Positions 60,265 to 64,000 of a DNA stretch of 64,000 nt are shown one piece after another. The stretch lies in NCBI GenBank assembly GCA_029747015.1, contig JAKOGI010001335.1, positions 124,001-188,000 of the forward strand. The letters are read 5' to 3'. The notes below the pieces were generated by a model. The model saw nothing but the letters and a program-made list of their open reading frames with translations. It had not been told where the DNA came from and searched no databases. Position numbers and translations under genes: made by a program. Positions within the stretch are counted from its first letter, which is position 1. Each line of letters begins with the position of its first letter. The DNA is from Carnegiea gigantea (lineage: Eukaryota > Streptophyta > Magnoliopsida > Caryophyllales > Cactaceae).

Positions 60265-63200
60265 ATGGATCCAAGTCGGGTGTGGATGTACAAAAGACTA
60301 GAAGGGAAGTATCTAAGCAAGACATTCGTTGAGAAAGTTGATGACTTCATTAAGTTTGCCTGTGCACAACAAGAGTTTCAGAGGTGCCAAAAATTGAAGT
60401 GCCCTTGCGTGAAATGCCGCAATTTACCATACCTTGATGTGGACACGATCAAGGTACATTTGTACCAGTGAGGGTTTCAACCTAACTATTACAGGTGGGT
60501 GCATCATGGTGAAACGTTCCTCGAAGATGATGGAGCTACAACTTTCTCATCCAACGCACAAGTACTACCCAACCTTATGAGGGATATGGTGATGGATGCA
60601 TACCCACATACGTCATCCGCGTCATTACAAGAGCTGCCCCACAATGCGGAGCATGAACCAACACCAGAGGTGAAAAGATTCCTTGAACTCCTCAAGGTAG
60701 TAGAGAGACCATTGTACGAGGGATGCGAAATGTCACTACTAAAAGCTGTTGCACGGCTTACCAATCTTAAATGTGAATATAATCTACCCCATAGAGCGGT
60801 TGATGGTATTGTATCCTTCATGAAGGAGATATGCCCAAATAACAACGATATGGTTGGCAATTACTACGAAATTAAGAAGTTGCTTGCTGGTCTTGAACTT
60901 CCACACCGTAAAATAGATGTTTGCCCCAATGGTTGCATGTTATTCTGGAAGGGGGCAGCTGGCCTCCATAGATGCACTTTTTGTGATGAAGGGAGATATT
61001 CGCGGATGAGCAAAGAAGGAAGGCAAATCCCGAGGAAGCAACTAATATATTTCCCCGTTGGACCTCGATTACAGCGTCTTTATGCAACAAAGAAAACAGC
61101 TAAGAGTATGAGATGGCACCATGAGCACAAGCGCCCTCCTGGGGTCATGGCACATCCATCAGATAGTGAGGTATGGAAACATCTAGACGCTTCCTACCCT
61201 TCGTTCGCTGCCGAACCATGTAATGTGAGGTTAGGCTTGTGCACTGACGGCTTCTCACCATTTGGCCATTACGGTCAAACATATTCATGCTGGCCAGTGA
61301 TTGTGACCCCTTACAATTTGCCCCCATGGATCTGTAAGAAAAGGCAATTAATGTTTATTGCTCTGCTCATTCCCGGTCCAAAGAATCCAAAAGGAAATCC
61401 AGATATATATATGCAACCTCTTATTAAAGAGCTTTTGCAATTGTGGCATGAAGGAATACCAACATATGATGTGTCCTAGAAGCAAAATTTCTTACTGAAA
61501 GCTACCATTCTTTGGACTGTGAGTGACTTTCCCGCTTACGACATGCTCTCTGGCTGGATGACTGATGGAAGATTAGCGTGCCCGTATTGTATGGAACATA
61601 CAAAAGCATTCAGGCTAGCCCACGGGAACAAGCAATCTTGGTTTGACTGTCATCGACAATTTCTCCCAAAGGATCATAGATTTCGACGTAATAAATCAGC
61701 ATTTTATAAAAACAGAGAGGACCATTCAGAACCTCCGCCTATGTTGACCGGGGAGCAGGTTTGGAGTCATGTGTCTTCGCTCCCAACGGCAGCAGAGCAC
61801 AAGGGAAAAGTGGATGGTTATGGACGGTCCCACAATTGGACAAGACGCAGTATATTTTGGGATCTCCCTTATTGGAGTACGTTGTTACTACGTCACAACC
61901 TCGACGTCATGCACATTTTGAGCAAATAATTAACACCGTGATGAATGTTAAAGATAAAACAAAAGATGATCTGAACGCGAGGAAGGACATGCTTAGTCAT
62001 TGTAAACGTAGGAGACTTAATGTTTACGTTGTGGAAGCTGGTGAAGGAAGCCGACGAGAAGTTATGCCACAAGCTCCATATGTCCTACAGAAGGAGCATA
62101 GAAAGGTGGTGTGTGAATGGATTCGTAAACTGAAAATCCCAGATGGTTATGCGTCGAACTTGAGTAGGTGTGTTGACTAGAGAAATGCTTCACTGCATAA
62201 CTTGAAAAGTCATGATTGTCATGTCTTCATGTAGCGTTTGCTACCGCTGGCTTTCAGAGATCTCTTACCAACAAACGTATAGAATGTTCTAACTGAGTTT
62301 AGCCAGTTCTTTCGGGATTTGTGTTCCTCTAAGTTATATGTTGATGACATAGTCCGTTTAGAGAACAACATTGCAGAAATATTATGCAAGTTGGAACGAG
62401 TTTTTCCCCCTGCATTCTTCAATGTAATGGAGCATCTACCTGTGCACTTACCTACGGAACTGAAACTTGGAGGACCGGTTCAATATCGATGGATGTATGA
62501 CAATGAAAGGTATGCTATGTTTTATTGAAATCATGTCAGCAGTTCCGTACATAAGTGACGTTTTTAGTTATTAGATTACAGGTTCCTTCATCACCTAAAG
62601 AGGAAAGTGGGCAACAAAGCACGTGTGGAGCCTTCAATTTGCTATGCGTACTTAATGGACGAGATCACGAACTTTATTGTCAACTATTTTGATGACAGTG
62701 TTGATGTTAGGGCACGAGATTTGCCCAGAAACGTGATGAACATTGATGAGGACAAATCTGATGTCAAACTTCCAGATATTTTCTCCCGAAACGTGGGATA
62801 TGCCCCGAATGAGGGCAGTGTTCGGTTCTTAGATCATTTGGATTATCAATTGGCGCATATATATGTGCTATCGAACTGTGGATTGTTGGGCGAATATGAA
62901 AGGTAAGTTTTTGTAATACATATGGAACAAACATTGCATACAGTGAACATGAGTGTACGATGTTCTCATTACACTGTGTAGGATATTTGTGTTGGAGATG
63001 AGCCAGTAAAACCCCCGTGTTCGGGTCGAGGATGTGTGGTTAACGTTTCAGGATAGATTTCCAGAATGGTTCAAAGCATATGTACGTATTTTGTCCTATG
63101 TAATTTGCTTACACAGCGAACGCATTATAATGACAACTTATTTGACCATTTGTGGATATGACGGCCATGTAGGTGTTGCACTCCAACGTTGACAATGATG

Positions 63201-63892
63201 TTTTAAGAGCACTTGTGTATGGTCCTAAAAGACATGTTCGTCGTTGGGATCATTATTACATGAATGGCTTCAACTTCCATGCATATGAATATGGAAAAAG
63301 CAAGTCAACAATGAATTACGGTGTTTGCGTGAAAGGGACAGATAGGCAGGAATATTATGGCATTCTGCAGGATGTAATTGAGTTAGAGTATGGTGGGGAT
63401 ATTCGTTCATATAAGACGATCTTGTTTAAGTGTGAGTGGTTTGACTGCATTAATGGTGTTGTTATCCATGATACATACAAATTGATCGATGTAAATCACA
63501 CGAAGAGATATCCCAAGTACGATCCATTTGTCTTTGCAAGTCAAGTCACGCAAATGTGCTTCATGCCTTTTCCTATGAAAGATAACAGTAAAAAGGACTG
63601 GTGGGCAGTGTTAAAAATGAAACCAAGGTCAATAATAGATGCCCCGGAAGAGGACACACCATTTCAAATAGATGAAAACGAAAACCTACCTAATTTAGGC
63701 AATATTGACGTAGACGAGGATGTCGACATCGGACCACAAGAGGAAAATGACATAGATGACGTTGTCGACGATGAGGTAGATGCCATCGATGGTGGAGACG
63801 GAGATGAATGGCACGGTGGGTTAGTAGATGAAGACGATGATAATGTTGATGATGATGATGATGACTACTTCACCGAGTCAATGTTTACATAG
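60265..63892 (+). pseudogene. CACTA Tnp2-type transposase, multi-exon, interrupted by stops
   Basis: The start at 60265 (MDPSRVWMYKR) opens a transposase-associated zinc domain ending CPCVKCRN near 60420. A Tnp2 domain follows, with CPNGCMLFWKGA at 60922, then GLCTDGFSPFG and WPVIVTPYNLPPW. SDFPAYDMLSGW (61519) and LRHNLDVMHI (about 61900) continue it. DUF4218-like sequence lies at about 62280-62530 and DUF4216-like sequence at about 63300-63580, with an Asp/Glu-rich C-terminus to the stop before 63893. Spliceable introns occur at 62510-62581, about 62903-62982 and about 63080-63172. Disabling changes: stops at 60468-60470, 61477-61479, 62178-62180, about 62234, about 62279 and about 63009, and a frameshift near 61915. 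The wild-type protein would cut and move the element; this copy cannot without suppression. Confidence 0.85.
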
Positions 63893-64000
63893 TGTACGTC
63901 GTTCACTAATTTATGCAATGTTGGTGTTATGATTTAGAATCGCCGTTCCGTAAGTTAAATGTATGCAGCTTTTTATTACAATCCTCTCCCTTGATTCGTT

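Larger units (their letters stand above)
57543..64000 (+). mobile_element. CACTA (En/Spm-type) DNA transposon, 3' end beyond window
   Basis: The left terminus at 57543 (CACAACAAGAATCCGG) is close to the CACTACAAGAA ends of plant CACTA elements. It is followed by a dense subterminal repeat array (57543-58160) and a leader-like region. The Tnp2-type transposase gene is at 60265-63892. The right terminus is not in the window. Between about 58700 and 60060 are non-coding sequences, including a foreign LTR. The element is large (more than 6.4 kb) and its transposase is broken. Confidence 0.8.

Overview
The window is nuclear DNA from a flowering plant, most likely a eudicot. It is AT-rich, its introns use GT/AG borders, and it holds a CERK1/NFR1-type LysM receptor kinase gene and the usual plant transposon families. 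I see no bacterial genes, rRNA, tRNA or CRISPR array. Element borders given below are approximate unless a duplication or terminus is described.

The only gene that looks intact is a LysM receptor-like kinase on the + strand (6673-21445). I place 12 exons: 6673-7291, 8922-8955, 11086-11090, 11213-11335, 11643-11839, 13538-13627, 18213-18306, 18387-18538, 18615-18706, 20258-20396, 21099-21194 and 21281-21445. Together they give 1806 nt, or 601 codons plus stop. The reading frame closes only if a 5-nt microexon is included. The protein has a signal peptide, a three-LysM ectodomain with C-x3-C and two C-x-C motifs, one transmembrane helix and a complete Ser/Thr kinase. Intron 6 (4.6 kb) holds a sense LINE remnant that is itself interrupted by an antisense LINE fragment.

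The rest is repeats. From 1 to 2067 lie two members of a fold-back family, one with a hugely expanded ATTTTT core. From 2068 to 6300 is gene-free DNA with microsatellites. From 22.9 to 25.5 kb is a decayed hAT transposase. From about 25.6 to 38.4 kb is a degenerate endogenous caulimovirus-like (pararetrovirus) copy on the + strand, split by a second, nearly genome-length copy on the - strand. From 38.4 to 44.6 kb is a minus-strand MULE transposase remnant, split by a 3.16-kb insertion with a 5-bp target duplication that looks like a solo LTR. From 48.4 to 54.0 kb is a long minus-strand LINE with ORF1-like, endonuclease, RT and RNase H segments. At 57.26-57.50 kb is a third, short copy of the fold-back family. 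From 57.54 kb to the window end is a CACTA (En/Spm) element with a striking subterminal repeat array, a copia-like LTR plus primer-binding site inside it, and a Tnp2-type transposase gene carrying several stop codons.

The receptor would act at the plasma membrane, sensing chitin or related lipochitooligosaccharides. The other coding regions are mobile or viral fossils and show layered nested insertion. Stretches with nothing recognisable include 2831-4398, 44571-48389 and 53961-57258.
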